DNA of 64,000 nucleotides from Moraxella ovis. Its GTDB lineage: Bacteria > Pseudomonadota > Gammaproteobacteria > Pseudomonadales > Moraxellaceae. The stretch is from contig NZ_UGPW01000001.1 of NCBI RefSeq assembly GCF_900453105.1, positions 1,736,001-1,800,000 on the forward strand, in the 5' to 3' direction. Shown here piece after piece: positions 30,260 to 39,604 of this stretch; position 1 is the stretch's first letter, and each line of letters starts with the position of its first letter. Made by a program: the position numbers and the translations under genes. The notes under the pieces were generated by a model that did no database searches, was not told the origin of the DNA, and saw only the letters and a list, made by a program, of their open reading frames with translations.

Positions 30260-31288
30260 TCAAGCCTGCCTTCTCATCTCGTCTTGACCACGCATCGCCA
30301 TCGCCATCACCGCCATGCGAACAGCGATGCCGTTACTCACCTGCTTTAAAATCACCGACTGCTCGCCATCTGCCACACCAGACGCTATCTCCACGCCACG
30401 GTTCATGGGGCCGGGGTGCATGACCAACGCATTTGGTTTGGCAAGAGCAACACGAGTCTCGGTAATGCCATACATCTTGTAATACTCAGACGTGGATGGC
30501 AACAGTGGCGAGCCGATGCGTTCGTTTTGAATACGCAAGCCGATGACCACATCTACGCCTGCCAGCCCCTCTGCCATGTCCTCAAACACACGCACGCCAT
30601 AACGCTCGATGCCTTTTGGCAGAAGCGTTCTGGGTGCGATGACACGAATGTCACGCAAGCCCAAAGTGCTCAATGCCGAGATGTCCGAGCGAGCCACACG
30701 GCTGTGCTTGATGTCGCCCACGATGGCAATAGACAGCTTGTCGAAAGTAGTGTTGTGTTTGAGACAGTATTCACGATGAATGGTGAGCATATCCAGCATG
30801 GCCTGGGTGGGGTGGGCGTGCCAGCCATCGCCTGCATTGATGACGGCGACATTTGGGGTAACTTCGGTCGCCATAAAATGAGCCGCCCCACTTGATGAAT
30901 GACGCACCACGAACATATCAGCACTCATCGCCTCCAAGTTCCACAGCGTATCACGCAAAGTCTCGCCTTTGGAAGTGGAGGATTTGGCGATATCAAGGTT
31001 CAGCACATTTGCCCCCAGTCGCTTTTGGGCAGCTTCAAAAGTGGTGCGAGTGCGTGTGGAGTTTTCAAAAAAAAGATTCATGACCGTCTTGCCTGCCAAC
31101 TCATCGGTATTGATGAGTCGCCCATCTTTGTCAAAGTAACCCATCGCCTTGTCGATGATGTTTTCAAGCTGAATACAAGACAGCCCCTCAACACCGATGA
31201 AATGGCGAATACCGCCCTCTTTGGTGTCATGTAGCATGAGTTGTGGGCGGGCGAGTGATTGATTGAGACGCTCGGTGATGTGATACAT
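30260..31288 (-). CDS. pyrB: Aspartate carbamoyltransferase catalytic subunit
   Basis: Condenses carbamoyl phosphate and aspartate, the first committed pyrimidine step. 342 residues, about 30 longer than E. coli PyrB, with an N-terminal extension like the Pseudomonas class-A enzyme. Carbamoyl-phosphate motif STRTRT at 77-82 and HPTQAMLD near 157-164 are intact. No regulatory pyrI follows; pyrC' does, indicating the class-A (PyrB-PyrC') holoenzyme. Confidence 0.93.
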   Translation of the reverse strand: MYHITERLNQSLARPQLMLHDTKEGGIRHFIGVEGLSCIQLENIIDKAMGYFDKDGRLINTDELAGKTVMNLFFENSTRTRTTFEAAQKRLGANVLNLDIAKSSTSKGETLRDTLWNLEAMSADMFVVRHSSSGAAHFMATEVTPNVAVINAGDGWHAHPTQAMLDMLTIHREYCLKHNTTFDKLSIAIVGDIKHSRVARSDISALSTLGLRDIRVIAPRTLLPKGIERYGVRVFEDMAEGLAGVDVVIGLRIQNERIGSPLLPSTSEYYKMYGITETRVALAKPNALVMHPGPMNRGVEIASGVADGEQSVILKQVSNGIAVRMAVMAMAMRGQDEMRRQA

Positions 31289-31614
31289 GATTTCCTCTGA
31301 TTATCCTAAGTGTGCATCTGTATGTCGTGAAAAAGCCCCCAACCGACACGCCAAAGCTTTTGGCAGGCTTGACACCGCATGAATGCCGTGCACTTGCCTT
31401 ATGCTTTAAGCTCATGATGAATCTGTATGATCATCAATATTTGGGCAAAGCCACTCTTTTGGCTGTATTGTCTTGATGTCAAGCTGCCATCTTGAGCACA
31501 TGTGGACATAAAGACTTTTGATGACATCAATAAGCCTTGTGCTAACACGCATTGTATCAAAAAAGCCAACGCTTGCAAACGAAATTCACGCAAGATGAGC
31601 CATGTCAAACGCCA
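31289..31614. other. Gap between pyrB and the fimbrial tip gene
   Basis: 326 bases, no gene supported. A few short dyads are visible (TTGATG-A-CATCAA at 31518-31530; CTTGA-TG-TCAAG at 31472-31483). No clear terminator follows the fimbrial operon; AAGC/GCTT plus T near 31565-31580 is too weak to call. Confidence 0.35.
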
Positions 31615-32448
31615 TCACTGGCTGCTGTAACCGATTCTTAGATTGTAATCTTTGGGCTTGGCGGTGTTCATATCAACGCTTGCTTCCACACCTACTGTCA
31701 TCAGACAGTAGATGTGGTCTCTGTTTTTATTTCGGTGATAAAAACCATCTCGTTTTCTGGCGATGAAGTTGACTGTCATGTCTGCTCCATCAATGACCAG
31801 TGTTACGCTGGCGAATTGCTGGTTATTTCTATCAATCCTCTTAAAACTTGGAGCGGCAGGCTGACCATTGACCGTGAACCGATGGGCATTGGCTGTCAAA
31901 TAGTCGAGAATGTTTTGCTGATGGTTGACAGCACCATGCGGCACAACCCCTCTGCCTTCACAGTAAGCATCATAAACAGATGGTTGCTGATCACCTCTGA
32001 TAGTGCCGCCATTATCCCTCGTGTATGTGAAAAATTGAAATCGCTCCCTAACAGGTTCACGCTCACGATTGTGTGTCTTAAAGATGAAATTGCTTGGCAA
32101 GCTTAGATTGTCGGTAACATCAAAACCATCAAGTTCAACACTGCCGACCCCAAAGTTTACCAAGCCATTAAGCTCACCCATGCCAATCCCTTGACTGCCA
32201 CCTCTGATAACTTGGCTGTCTAACACAACAATCTTTCTATCCAAATTGGGGGCTGGTTCATCACGAAAGCACGAATAGATGGTCTCACCACCACTACTCC
32301 CTACAGCAATGAACTTATCATCAAATCGACCACCTGAAATATTGTTCAATGTGGGAAAGCAGTTTTCGGCATATGCTGATGTCATTGCTCCCAAGGGCAG
32401 TCCCAGTAAAAGCAACCACGCACGCTTGTTTAATTTTGGTTTTGTCAT
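31615..32448 (-). CDS. Putative fimbrial tip/minor subunit
   Basis: 277 residues with a signal peptide cut near TSAYA (about 27) and a mature part with four or more cysteines (ENCFP, YSCF, DAYCEG, YCLMTV) suggesting disulphides. Last gene of the fimbrial operon, 18 bases behind the usher gene. In four-gene alternative chaperone-usher operons the last large secreted protein is the tip adhesin; the size and position fit. No adhesin family is recognised from the sequence, so receptor and role are inference. Confidence 0.6.
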   Translation of the reverse strand: MTKPKLNKRAWLLLLGLPLGAMTSAYAENCFPTLNNISGGRFDDKFIAVGSSGGETIYSCFRDEPAPNLDRKIVVLDSQVIRGGSQGIGMGELNGLVNFGVGSVELDGFDVTDNLSLPSNFIFKTHNREREPVRERFQFFTYTRDNGGTIRGDQQPSVYDAYCEGRGVVPHGAVNHQQNILDYLTANAHRFTVNGQPAAPSFKRIDRNNQQFASVTLVIDGADMTVNFIARKRDGFYHRNKNRDHIYCLMTVGVEASVDMNTAKPKDYNLRIGYSSQ

Positions 32449-32466
32449 TATTTATCCCTTGACTCC

Positions 32467-34929
32467 CTACTGATTTAGTTTAGATAAAGCCACCCCTAGC
32501 ACATAGTCATCTACCACAACGACTCGCTTGGGGGTATGGCCATCAGCACGCACGATGTATTCGCCCTTTGGCAGTCCATCTAATAAGAAATAGCCATTTT
32601 GATCGGTCTTAGTATAGGCAATGATTTTATCATCTTTCCATGCTTGCACCTGTTCGCCACCAACCGAAATACGACCACGAATACCATAGGACTGGGTCAT
32701 CTGCCACTGAATATGGGTAGGCAAGCGTGCATCTATCTTTGCCACCGCCTTATTTGGCAAGGCGTATTCAATCGGTATGTTGCGTCCGTCTAGCTCAATC
32801 TCATACACACCTTTGGGTAGGTCTATCAGATAGGTACTTTTTTTGTTGGTGCTAGACAGCGGATTGGCTGATGTCAGTTTGTTATTCACATTAAAGAACA
32901 TCGGCTCATCAGGCGATTGTATGAAATCTTTATTGTCATGCAACAAGGTAATCACCGCCTGCCCACCAGCATTGCCACTGGCGACATACCTACCCAATTT
33001 TGGCAAGCTAGCAGGGGGTTTGTAGGCATTTAGACCAATACGCAAGAACCATTCGCCTTCGCTACGCTTGGTGTCGCTAAGATCCACCTTGCCGATGCGG
33101 CTCTCATAAGACCCACGCCAAGCATTACCGCCATGACGATAGCCTGCACTGATATCAATGCCGTTTTTCGTGTGGTGTTGCCAATAAAACTGCAAAGCGA
33201 CATTGTCTTTTTTGGTCAAGTTATGCCAAGACGCACCCACAGACAGCGATTGATGGCTAGATAGGCGGTGTTGCAAGCTACTTTCAATACCAAAGGCTCG
33301 CTTGTTGCCATGGGTGCTATTACCACTATGCCCCACATACACCCCTGACTGTAGCGTGGTTCTGTCCGTTAGGCGTAGCGATGATGACAAATGGTGTTTA
33401 TGCGGATCAACGCTATATTGATAATTGCTATTAAATCGGCTCTGTAGATGGCGATAGCTAGCATGATAACGCCAATAGTCATTATGCGACTGATACTGCA
33501 AGTCATGACTTAACCGATCACTTAGATGAAAACGAGCATATAAACTGGTATTATCGCCATCTTGGGTGACTGACATGTGCGTGCGTTCATTAGGGGTGTA
33601 ATACAGTCCTAGATGATGGCGGTCATCATAAGTGGAGCGAGCATAGCGATAGTTCGCTCGCCACACTTCTTTCTCATAGCGAGCATCTACACGAACATTA
33701 CCATCTCGATGATAGTCCACATCTATGTTGGTGTAGCGGTTCGGTGCTATGTTCGCCCCCACCTGCCAGTCGTTATCTTGATTTTGCTGATACTTTAGCC
33801 CTGCTCTTAGGCTAAGTTTATTATGCAAGCCATAAGCAAGGTGTGCGTAAGCGGTCTGTTCGCTATGCTCATCAAACACGCCCAGACGACCAACACCGGC
33901 TTGCACCAATAGCTCATTGGTCGCCACCGAGCCATAACGCTTGCCCAAAGACACACGCTCTACACGCATAGGCACAGCCGATAGCGGATTGTCAAATATC
34001 GCCACCTCAATCAGACTGTGGCGGTCAATGGCTGACATATCCAGATTTAAAAACTCATACCGACCATTAAGCAAACTTTGTACACGAGCCACCGTCCTAC
34101 CGTTGATACGAAGTTCTGCCAGACCGCCTGCCACACCCACACCTTTGATGTGCTGATAATCATGGCTAGGTGCGTCTATTAGCGTACTAGTCTTGCCATC
34201 TACATGACCTGTTAGGTGTCTTGCGATATTGGCACTGCTAAAAGCCACATTCAGACCTGTGATGGTATTAAACACGGTATTGGTGCTACCAAGTCTGATG
34301 GCTGTCTTGGGCGTTGATGTTAGCCAGTAGGCATTATCAAGTTTGGTTTTTTCGTCATTGTCTTTACTGACTGATACGCCCCAAGTACCGCCCAGTGCAT
34401 AACCAAAAGCATCTAGCTGATGATGATCACGCACCTTATCATCGTTGTTCGTACGACCTGATAGCTGAGTGTTCATCTGCAAGCCCTGTAAGCCTGCCAC
34501 ACTTGGCGTGTGCGTAACAATGGGGCGTGGTTTTGGGGTAGGTTCTTTTTTGGGTAGGGTTGCTACCATCAGATGAATCTGTAAATCCGATGGCAGATAC
34601 TCTGACGTAATGCCCAGTAGCTTCAGTGAATCAAACGAAATATACACCAAGCCATCATGATATACTAGCTCATCAAAAGCAATCTTCGCCTCTCCAAGCG
34701 GTGTCTTAAATAGCATGCCCTCTTCTTGGTCGTCAGTGGTGATGTCAAGCACAGCCAAATCAGACACACTAACATAATAACGCTCATCATGCCACAGTGC
34801 ATCAATACCACCTTTGTCTTGGTGGTTAATCTTTAGACCGACCAACTGTAGCTCGCCTGCCCATGCAGGCAATGCCACAGCCCCTGTCATCGCTACAATG
34901 ATCGCCCCACGAAGTACTCTATTTATCAT
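32467..34929 (-). CDS. Outer-membrane usher-like protein (alternative chaperone-usher type)
   Basis: 820 residues. A signal peptide (cut near PAWA, about 25), an N-terminal domain of about 120 residues, a Pro/Lys linker (KKEPTPKPRP), then a long barrel-like region rich in alternating polar/aromatic strands. The C-terminal 85 residues are a carboxypeptidase-regulatory-like beta domain (GYFLLDGLPKGEYIVRADG). This resembles CooC/TcfC-type ushers of CS1-like pili more than the FimD/PapC type. The start at 34929 has GAGG 7 bases upstream; a GTG two codons earlier is less likely. It exports and assembles the subunits next door. Confidence 0.7.
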   Translation of the reverse strand: MINRVLRGAIIVAMTGAVALPAWAGELQLVGLKINHQDKGGIDALWHDERYYVSVSDLAVLDITTDDQEEGMLFKTPLGEAKIAFDELVYHDGLVYISFDSLKLLGITSEYLPSDLQIHLMVATLPKKEPTPKPRPIVTHTPSVAGLQGLQMNTQLSGRTNNDDKVRDHHQLDAFGYALGGTWGVSVSKDNDEKTKLDNAYWLTSTPKTAIRLGSTNTVFNTITGLNVAFSSANIARHLTGHVDGKTSTLIDAPSHDYQHIKGVGVAGGLAELRINGRTVARVQSLLNGRYEFLNLDMSAIDRHSLIEVAIFDNPLSAVPMRVERVSLGKRYGSVATNELLVQAGVGRLGVFDEHSEQTAYAHLAYGLHNKLSLRAGLKYQQNQDNDWQVGANIAPNRYTNIDVDYHRDGNVRVDARYEKEVWRANYRYARSTYDDRHHLGLYYTPNERTHMSVTQDGDNTSLYARFHLSDRLSHDLQYQSHNDYWRYHASYRHLQSRFNSNYQYSVDPHKHHLSSSLRLTDRTTLQSGVYVGHSGNSTHGNKRAFGIESSLQHRLSSHQSLSVGASWHNLTKKDNVALQFYWQHHTKNGIDISAGYRHGGNAWRGSYESRIGKVDLSDTKRSEGEWFLRIGLNAYKPPASLPKLGRYVASGNAGGQAVITLLHDNKDFIQSPDEPMFFNVNNKLTSANPLSSTNKKSTYLIDLPKGVYEIELDGRNIPIEYALPNKAVAKIDARLPTHIQWQMTQSYGIRGRISVGGEQVQAWKDDKIIAYTKTDQNGYFLLDGLPKGEYIVRADGHTPKRVVVVDDYVLGVALSKLNQ

Positions 34930-34951
34930 AGCCACGCCTCAACATCTGTCA

Positions 34952-35521
34952 TCAGCGGTGCATGATACGAATGGGCAACTGATACTGCGAGCCGATTTTT
35001 ACCACCGCTGACGACTCTGTCTGCTCTACGATGGGGTTTTGGATTTTTTGATTGATGACCAATAGTCCATAATGGGTCGTTTTGGGCAGGTCAGCAGGTG
35101 GGCGAAACGACAGACGAATGGTCTGATAGCCCCCAGATGGCACGGTGAATGACTGCGGTGCGACCACAGTCCAACTTTGCATCTTGGCCTCATCTTCTAT
35201 GGCTGTCAGCTGTTCGTCAGCGTCTAGCAAAGACAGCTCTATCAGCTTAGGCTCGGTGCTGTAATTATAAAAAGTTACCGACGCATCTGTCCGAGTGCGA
35301 GCCATCAGGTCAAGGCTGGGCGGCGAGATGCCCAGCTGCGGCGGTGGCATATCGAGCGTGCGTCCTTGCTCGTCTTTTTGGACGACAACAAGCCTTGCTC
35401 CCCCATCGCCTTGCTCTAAGCTTGTCTGCAAGGTGGTGGCGTGGGCGGTGGTCATCGCCAAAGCAGTCAGCAGACAGATGGCAGCGTGTCTTATGGGCAG
35501 ATGGGTCATGGTGTTACTCAT
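34952..35521 (-). CDS. Periplasmic fimbrial chaperone with a single Ig-like domain
   Basis: 189 residues from the ATG at 35521 (an ATG at 35509 is also possible). Signal peptide to TTAHA, then one PapD-N-like immunoglobulin domain: LGISPPSLDL, VTFYNYSTEPKLIELSL, SFTVPSGGYQTIRLSFRPP and THYGLLVINQ. The protein stops 25 residues after the last strand, where two-domain chaperones would begin the second domain. It keeps the donor-strand region but lacks PapD-C. Lies between the major subunit and usher genes, 22 bases before the usher start. Confidence 0.7.
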   Translation of the reverse strand: MSNTMTHLPIRHAAICLLTALAMTTAHATTLQTSLEQGDGGARLVVVQKDEQGRTLDMPPPQLGISPPSLDLMARTRTDASVTFYNYSTEPKLIELSLLDADEQLTAIEDEAKMQSWTVVAPQSFTVPSGGYQTIRLSFRPPADLPKTTHYGLLVINQKIQNPIVEQTESSAVVKIGSQYQLPIRIMHR

Positions 35522-35584
35522 ATTGGGTGCTTTGTGGTGCACTCTGTGGTGCGGCGTATACGACCGCAAAGGCTTATGATATCA

Positions 35585-35621
35585 CAAAAAAAGAGCATTA
35601 AAACCTGTGTCTAATACTCTT
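35585..35621 (-). terminator. Internal terminator after the major fimbrial subunit gene
   Basis: On the minus strand AAGAGTATTA (35621-35612) pairs with TAATGCTCTT (35600-35591), one G-T pair, followed by a run of T. It lies between the subunit and chaperone genes. Partial readthrough would give far more subunit than chaperone and usher, as in other fimbrial operons. Confidence 0.78.
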
Positions 35622-35653
35622 GTTAGGTCGATGATCGAATACCGAGCGGGGCA

Positions 35654-36277
35654 TTACTTAGCAGTCAGCGTCAATGTAAAAGTTTGATCATCTGATTTGT
35701 GTAGTCCTGCTTTTTTAGCTTCAGAGAAATCCAAGTCGAAAGTGATATCGCCTTTGATAGGCTTCCACTTAGAATTTAATTCAATTTCCTCTTCTGCAGT
35801 CTTGGTTACAGCATCAGAGCTTTTTACCTTAACGTTTTCTGTCTTAACTTTAGAGTTGCGATCGCCATCATGAAGATGAGTAGAATCTGTGTTTTCAACC
35901 TTTAACTTGACACCGTCATTCGATATGCTACGCACCGCCCAAGCATCCTTTAATGTAACTGTAACTTTGTTGGTATCTGCTTGGTTATTTAGAACGGTAG
36001 TGGTAACCAATGGATCATCCGTTAAATCCGCAGCACTTTCACTATTATTGTCCAAAACCTCAATGGTGTCTTGATTAAGACCGTAAGTACCAACACCTCT
36101 TCCAACCCCTATACCTTTTACGATAGGATTGAACTCAATACCCGCATTCGTCCAATGGTATAATACCAGCACCTCTGGCAACTGCACCTGCAGATCCATG
36201 GTGCCGCTAACGCTGTCAGCGTGTGCTGAGGCGGCAGCACCTGCCATGACTAGGGCAGCGAGTGATTTTTTAAACAT
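35654..36277 (-). CDS. Putative major fimbrial subunit
   Basis: 207 residues. Signal peptide MFKKSLAALVMAGAAASAHA, then a mature protein of about 187 residues with alternating beta strands, no cysteines, opening with MDLQVQLPEVLVLYHW, and a hydrophobic-alternating end (FTLTLTAK) that fits donor-strand subunits. The ATG at 36277 has GGAGA 6 bases upstream; an in-frame extension of 130 codons is rejected. First gene of the operon, separated from the chaperone gene by an attenuating terminator. The exact fimbrial class is inference from gene order. Confidence 0.68.
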   Translation of the reverse strand: MFKKSLAALVMAGAAASAHADSVSGTMDLQVQLPEVLVLYHWTNAGIEFNPIVKGIGVGRGVGTYGLNQDTIEVLDNNSESAADLTDDPLVTTTVLNNQADTNKVTVTLKDAWAVRSISNDGVKLKVENTDSTHLHDGDRNSKVKTENVKVKSSDAVTKTAEEEIELNSKWKPIKGDITFDLDFSEAKKAGLHKSDDQTFTLTLTAK

Positions 36278-36653
36278 GTCAGTCTCCATAACAAATAGAT
36301 GGTCATAATCAAATAGCAACCGCCAAGCCTTGCCGTCTGTCATCTGCCAAGTACTGGCGACAACGTGAGCAGACAGTGCTAACTTCTTTAATATTATAGA
36401 CAAATACCCGTAAAAAAGCAAAACAAAAATGAGCGTTTTATGTAACTTTTGTCTGGGCGATTGAGTGATTATGTCTGATTTGTGTGTGTTTTGTTGATCG
36501 TGCTTGGATTGTTGTTCTGTCGTCGTTTTGTGTTTGGCTCTTTGAGTCGTTTCATCAAAAAAAGGCCGCCCAGCACCCCAAATCGTGCTAGAATAACGCA
36601 TCAGATGCCGTGCTGTGGCATGGCAGTTTTTATCAACGAATAAAGGGCATTCT
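36278..36653. other. Divergent promoter region of the fimbrial operon and fbp
   Basis: 376 bases with no gene. On the minus strand a perfect TATAAT (36398-36393) lies 17 bases from TTGCTT (36421-36416) and would give a leader of about 110 bases for the fimbrial operon. On the plus strand TAGAAT near 36590 may serve fbp. No homopolymer or short tandem repeat suited to phase variation is seen. Confidence 0.45.
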
Positions 36654-37652
36654 ATGACGACACTCACCGACTATCTAAGCACACACACCACCCCACAGAT
36701 GACCAGCACCATGACGACACTTGCTACCGCCAGCATCGCCATCAGCGACTTGCTCGCTCGGGGGGCTTTGGCTGGCATTCATGGCAATGCCGGTGGTCAA
36801 AACATACAAGGAGAAGCCCAAAAAAAGCTCGATGTCATCGCCAACGACCTACTGCTAAACGCCCTGACCCAAAACCCCAACTGTGCTGGTGTCGCCAGCG
36901 AGGAGCTCGATGACATCAGTCCTGCCAATGCCGATGGCACACTGCTTGTTACCTTTGACCCACTAGATGGCTCATCAAACATCGACATCAACATGACAGT
37001 TGGGACGATTTTTTCGGTATTGCCTCACCCTCGTCAAGGTCAGGCGGTCTGCGAGCAGGATTTTTTGCAGCAAGGAGACCGTCAGCTGGCGGCAGGTTAT
37101 TTCATCTATGGCACCTCTACGATGCTGGCAGTTACCTTTGGTCAAGGCGTGGCGATGTTCGCCCTAGACCCTGCCACACAAAGCTATGTACTCATCAATG
37201 AGCGTGTTACCATCAGCGATACGACCGCCGAATACGCCATCAACGCCTCAAACCGTCGCTACTGGCTGCCCCCTGTTCAGCAGTACATCGAGGAGCTGAC
37301 CCAAGGCGACACAGGCGTGCGAGCCAAAGACTATAATATGCGTTGGGTGGCGGCGATGATTGCCGATGTGCATCGCATCTTGATGCGTGGTGGCGTGTTC
37401 ATGTATCCTTTTGACACAAAAATAGCTGGCAAAGCTGGCAAGCTCCGCTTGATGTATGAAGCCAATCCGATGAGTTTTGTCATCGAACAGGCAGGCGGTG
37501 CCAGCACCGATGGCGTGTTTCGCATCATGGACATCAAGCCCACGCACATTCATCAGCGGATTCCTGTGGTGCTGGGTGCCAAAGAGGAGGTGGCGTATGT
37601 CAAGGCACTGCATGAGCAAGCAAAGATATTGGCAAATGGCGAGCCAGCCTGA
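36654..37652 (+). CDS. fbp: Fructose-1,6-bisphosphatase class 1
   Basis: Hydrolyses fructose-1,6-bisphosphate to fructose-6-phosphate, the key gluconeogenic step. 332 residues, normal length. Metal-binding segments SEEL (82-85) and DPLDGSSN (102-109) are intact, as is RYVGSMVAD-like [12 protein letters not shown]. The ATG at 36654 follows AAAGGG. It stands alone; the acetate and amino-acid carbon use suggested by pta/ackA makes gluconeogenesis essential for such organisms. Confidence 0.95.
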   Translation: MTTLTDYLSTHTTPQMTSTMTTLATASIAISDLLARGALAGIHGNAGGQNIQGEAQKKLDVIANDLLLNALTQNPNCAGVASEELDDISPANADGTLLVTFDPLDGSSNIDINMTVGTIFSVLPHPRQGQAVCEQDFLQQGDRQLAAGYFIYGTSTMLAVTFGQGVAMFALDPATQSYVLINERVTISDTTAEYAINASNRRYWLPPVQQYIEELTQGDTGVRAKDYNMRWVAAMIADVHRILMRGGVFMYPFDTKIAGKAGKLRLMYEANPMSFVIEQAGGASTDGVFRIMDIKPTHIHQRIPVVLGAKEEVAYVKALHEQAKILANGEPA

Positions 37653-37756
37653 CTGACGCCTTCGCCAAAACCCAAAATGCGGTCAAAAAAGACAGACTGC
37701 CTAACAACAAAAGGGGGAGCACACGCCGCCCACCGACCAAGAGGTCATCTGCCAAA

Positions 37757-37791
37757 AGCCTTGTACGCCAGCACAAAGAGCGTACAAGGCT
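37757..37791. repeat. Strong 12-base hairpin behind fbp
   Basis: AGCCTTGTACGC (37757-37768) / GCGTACAAGGCT (37780-37791), perfect, with an 11-base loop. No T run follows on the plus strand; on the minus strand TTTT follows. It lies in the 247-base gap between fbp and the RNA methyltransferase gene. It may be an mRNA 3' end stabiliser or a binding site. Confidence 0.6.
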
Positions 37792-37899
37792 GGCAAGGCC
37801 AAACCAAGCACCCCAACCACCAGACTCAAAGACACCAAACCTAAGAACATCATCTGATACTAAGCATTCACCCAACAAGCATCAAGACGCACCCAAGCC

Positions 37900-38682
37900 A
37901 TGAACCCAATCACCTCCTTAAACAACCCCACCATCAAGCACGCCACTGCCCTGCTCACGCAGCATCGCCATCGCAAAAAAAGCAAGCAAACCGTCATCGA
38001 AGGCGTGCATCTGCTGGACGCTTATCTCCAGCAAGGCTTTTTGGTCGATAAGGTCATCGCCACCCACGATGCCCTAGACCATGCCGAGACACAACAGCTG
38101 CTACCAAAACTTGGTCATGACGACATCGTGATGACCACCGACGCCGTTTACAAGCAAATTCGCACCTTAGGCGATGGCATAGACATCATGGCAATCATCG
38201 ACACGCCAACGCCGACACTCGGCAGCATCACAGGCGATGCCCTGATTTTAGATGGTCTGCAAGACGCTGGCAACATCGGCACATTGCTTCGTACCGCCTC
38301 TGCTGTCGGCATCGAAGCCGTCATCACCACGCCACACACCGCCCATCTGTGGTCGCCCAAATGCCTGCGTGCTGGCATGGGGGCACATTTTGCCTTGGAC
38401 ATCTACGAGCACATCAGTCATGATGAGATTTTGTGTCAAGTCAAGACCCCTTTATACGCCACAAGCAGCCATGCCGACAAAGTCATCTATGACCACAACC
38501 TGACCACCAGCATCGCTTGGGTGCTTGGGCATGAAGGGCAAGGCATCTCTGACACGCTCCTGCACAATGCCACGCCCATCGCTCTGCCCCAGCCCAATGG
38601 TCAAGAAAGCCTAAATGTCGGTGTGGCAGGCTCGGTGTGTCTGTATGAGATGCTGCGTCAGCGTCGCTTTGCTCGGTCGTGA
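37900..38682 (+). CDS. TrmH/SpoU family RNA 2'-O-methyltransferase
   Basis: 260 residues. An N-terminal substrate-binding domain (about 1-95) precedes a SpoU knot domain. Motif I region (DGLQDAGNIGTLLRTASA), motif II (WVLGHEGQG) and motif III (NGQESLNVGVAGSVCLYE) are clear. It methylates ribose in tRNA or rRNA with AdoMet; RlmB and TrmH-like alternatives cannot be told apart here. Its stop overlaps the region where the next gene could start, so the two are likely co-transcribed. Confidence 0.85.
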   Translation: MNPITSLNNPTIKHATALLTQHRHRKKSKQTVIEGVHLLDAYLQQGFLVDKVIATHDALDHAETQQLLPKLGHDDIVMTTDAVYKQIRTLGDGIDIMAIIDTPTPTLGSITGDALILDGLQDAGNIGTLLRTASAVGIEAVITTPHTAHLWSPKCLRAGMGAHFALDIYEHISHDEILCQVKTPLYATSSHADKVIYDHNLTTSIAWVLGHEGQGISDTLLHNATPIALPQPNGQESLNVGVAGSVCLYEMLRQRRFARS

Positions 38683-38693
38683 GGTTTGATGCC

Positions 38694-39560
38694 ATGTTCT
38701 TTTTATCACGACAAAAAACATTAACCGTCGCCTTTGTGCTTGTGGCTGTGGCCGTTCTTATGCTCGTTGCCATCGATGACCGTCTCACCACCCAAGAATA
38801 CACCGCAAGTCATGCCACCACCGACAGAGCAATCACGGTGGCAATCATCACCGATTTGCACAGCTGCTTTTATGGTGATGAGCAGCACGAGCTGATGAAG
38901 CCCCTAAAAGACCGCCGCCCTGATGTGATTTTGTTGGGTGGGGACATCTATGACGACGAACTGCCCCAGACGCACGCCGATGTACTGCTTCGCCAGCTTA
39001 CCGACATCACGCCTCATGTGTACTATGTCAATGGTAACCATGAACTGTACCTGCCTGCTGATGAATACACCAAAATAGAAAACAAAATCACAAGCTACGG
39101 CATCAAAATCCTACACGGCGACACAGCCACCATACCGATTGATGGCAAAGACAGCAAGCTGCGTGTCTATGGCGTGTCCGACCCTGTATTTATGACCAAG
39201 TTTCGTGAGGATTTACGCACGGTTGGTGAGCTTGCTAGACCTGACGACATCAACATTCTACTCACTCATCGCCCTGAATACATCGATGAGTATTTGACAT
39301 ATCCCTTTGATTTTGTGGTGAGTGGTCATGCACACGGTGGTCAATGGCGTATCCCTTATGTGCTAAATGGTCTGTTCGCCCCAAATCAAGGACTGCTTCC
39401 AAAATATGCTGGTGGTGATTATCACTTTGTCAATCCAGTCTCTCACAGCCAGCACACCCAGTTCATCGTCAGTCGTGGACTTGCCAAAGAGTCCACACGC
39501 TTCATACCCAGAGTATTCAATCGACCAGAGCTGGTATTTTTGACCATACCTAGCTCCTAA
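38694..39560 (+). CDS. Membrane-anchored metallophosphoesterase
   Basis: 288 residues. One N-terminal membrane segment (about 9-26), then a calcineurin-like phosphoesterase domain with all five metal motifs: TDLHS, LGGDIYDD, NGNHE, THRP and GHAHGGQW. Resembles YkuE/YaeI-type lipid-anchored phosphodiesterases acting on lipid substrates at the inner membrane. The ATG at 38694 is preferred; a GTG at 38679 overlapping the previous stop is the alternative. A terminator follows. Confidence 0.8.
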   Translation: MFFLSRQKTLTVAFVLVAVAVLMLVAIDDRLTTQEYTASHATTDRAITVAIITDLHSCFYGDEQHELMKPLKDRRPDVILLGGDIYDDELPQTHADVLLRQLTDITPHVYYVNGNHELYLPADEYTKIENKITSYGIKILHGDTATIPIDGKDSKLRVYGVSDPVFMTKFREDLRTVGELARPDDINILLTHRPEYIDEYLTYPFDFVVSGHAHGGQWRIPYVLNGLFAPNQGLLPKYAGGDYHFVNPVSHSQHTQFIVSRGLAKESTRFIPRVFNRPELVFLTIPSS

Positions 39561-39568
39561 CCAAAAAA

Positions 39569-39592
39569 ATCCCCATGTATGTGGGGATCTTT
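39569..39592. terminator. Bidirectional terminator between phosphoesterase and etfA genes
   Basis: ATCCCCA (39569-39575) / TGGGGAT (39582-39588). Seven T follow on the minus strand (for etfA) and CTTT on the plus strand. Confidence 0.8.
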
Positions 39593-39604
39593 GCGTCGCA
39601 TCGT

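Noticed and set aside
30022..30423. Plus-strand open frame between pyrC' and pyrB
   Set aside because: Its second half is antisense to pyrB and the sequence has no recognisable features.
36278..36667. N-terminal extension of the fimbrial subunit by 130 codons
   Set aside because: It would place a signal peptide in the middle of the protein; the ATG at 36277 has a good ribosome site and the extension contains the promoter.
37600..37878. Open frame of 92 codons on the minus strand overlapping the fbp end
   Set aside because: Leu/Arg-rich, no ribosome site, overlaps a sure gene and a hairpin.
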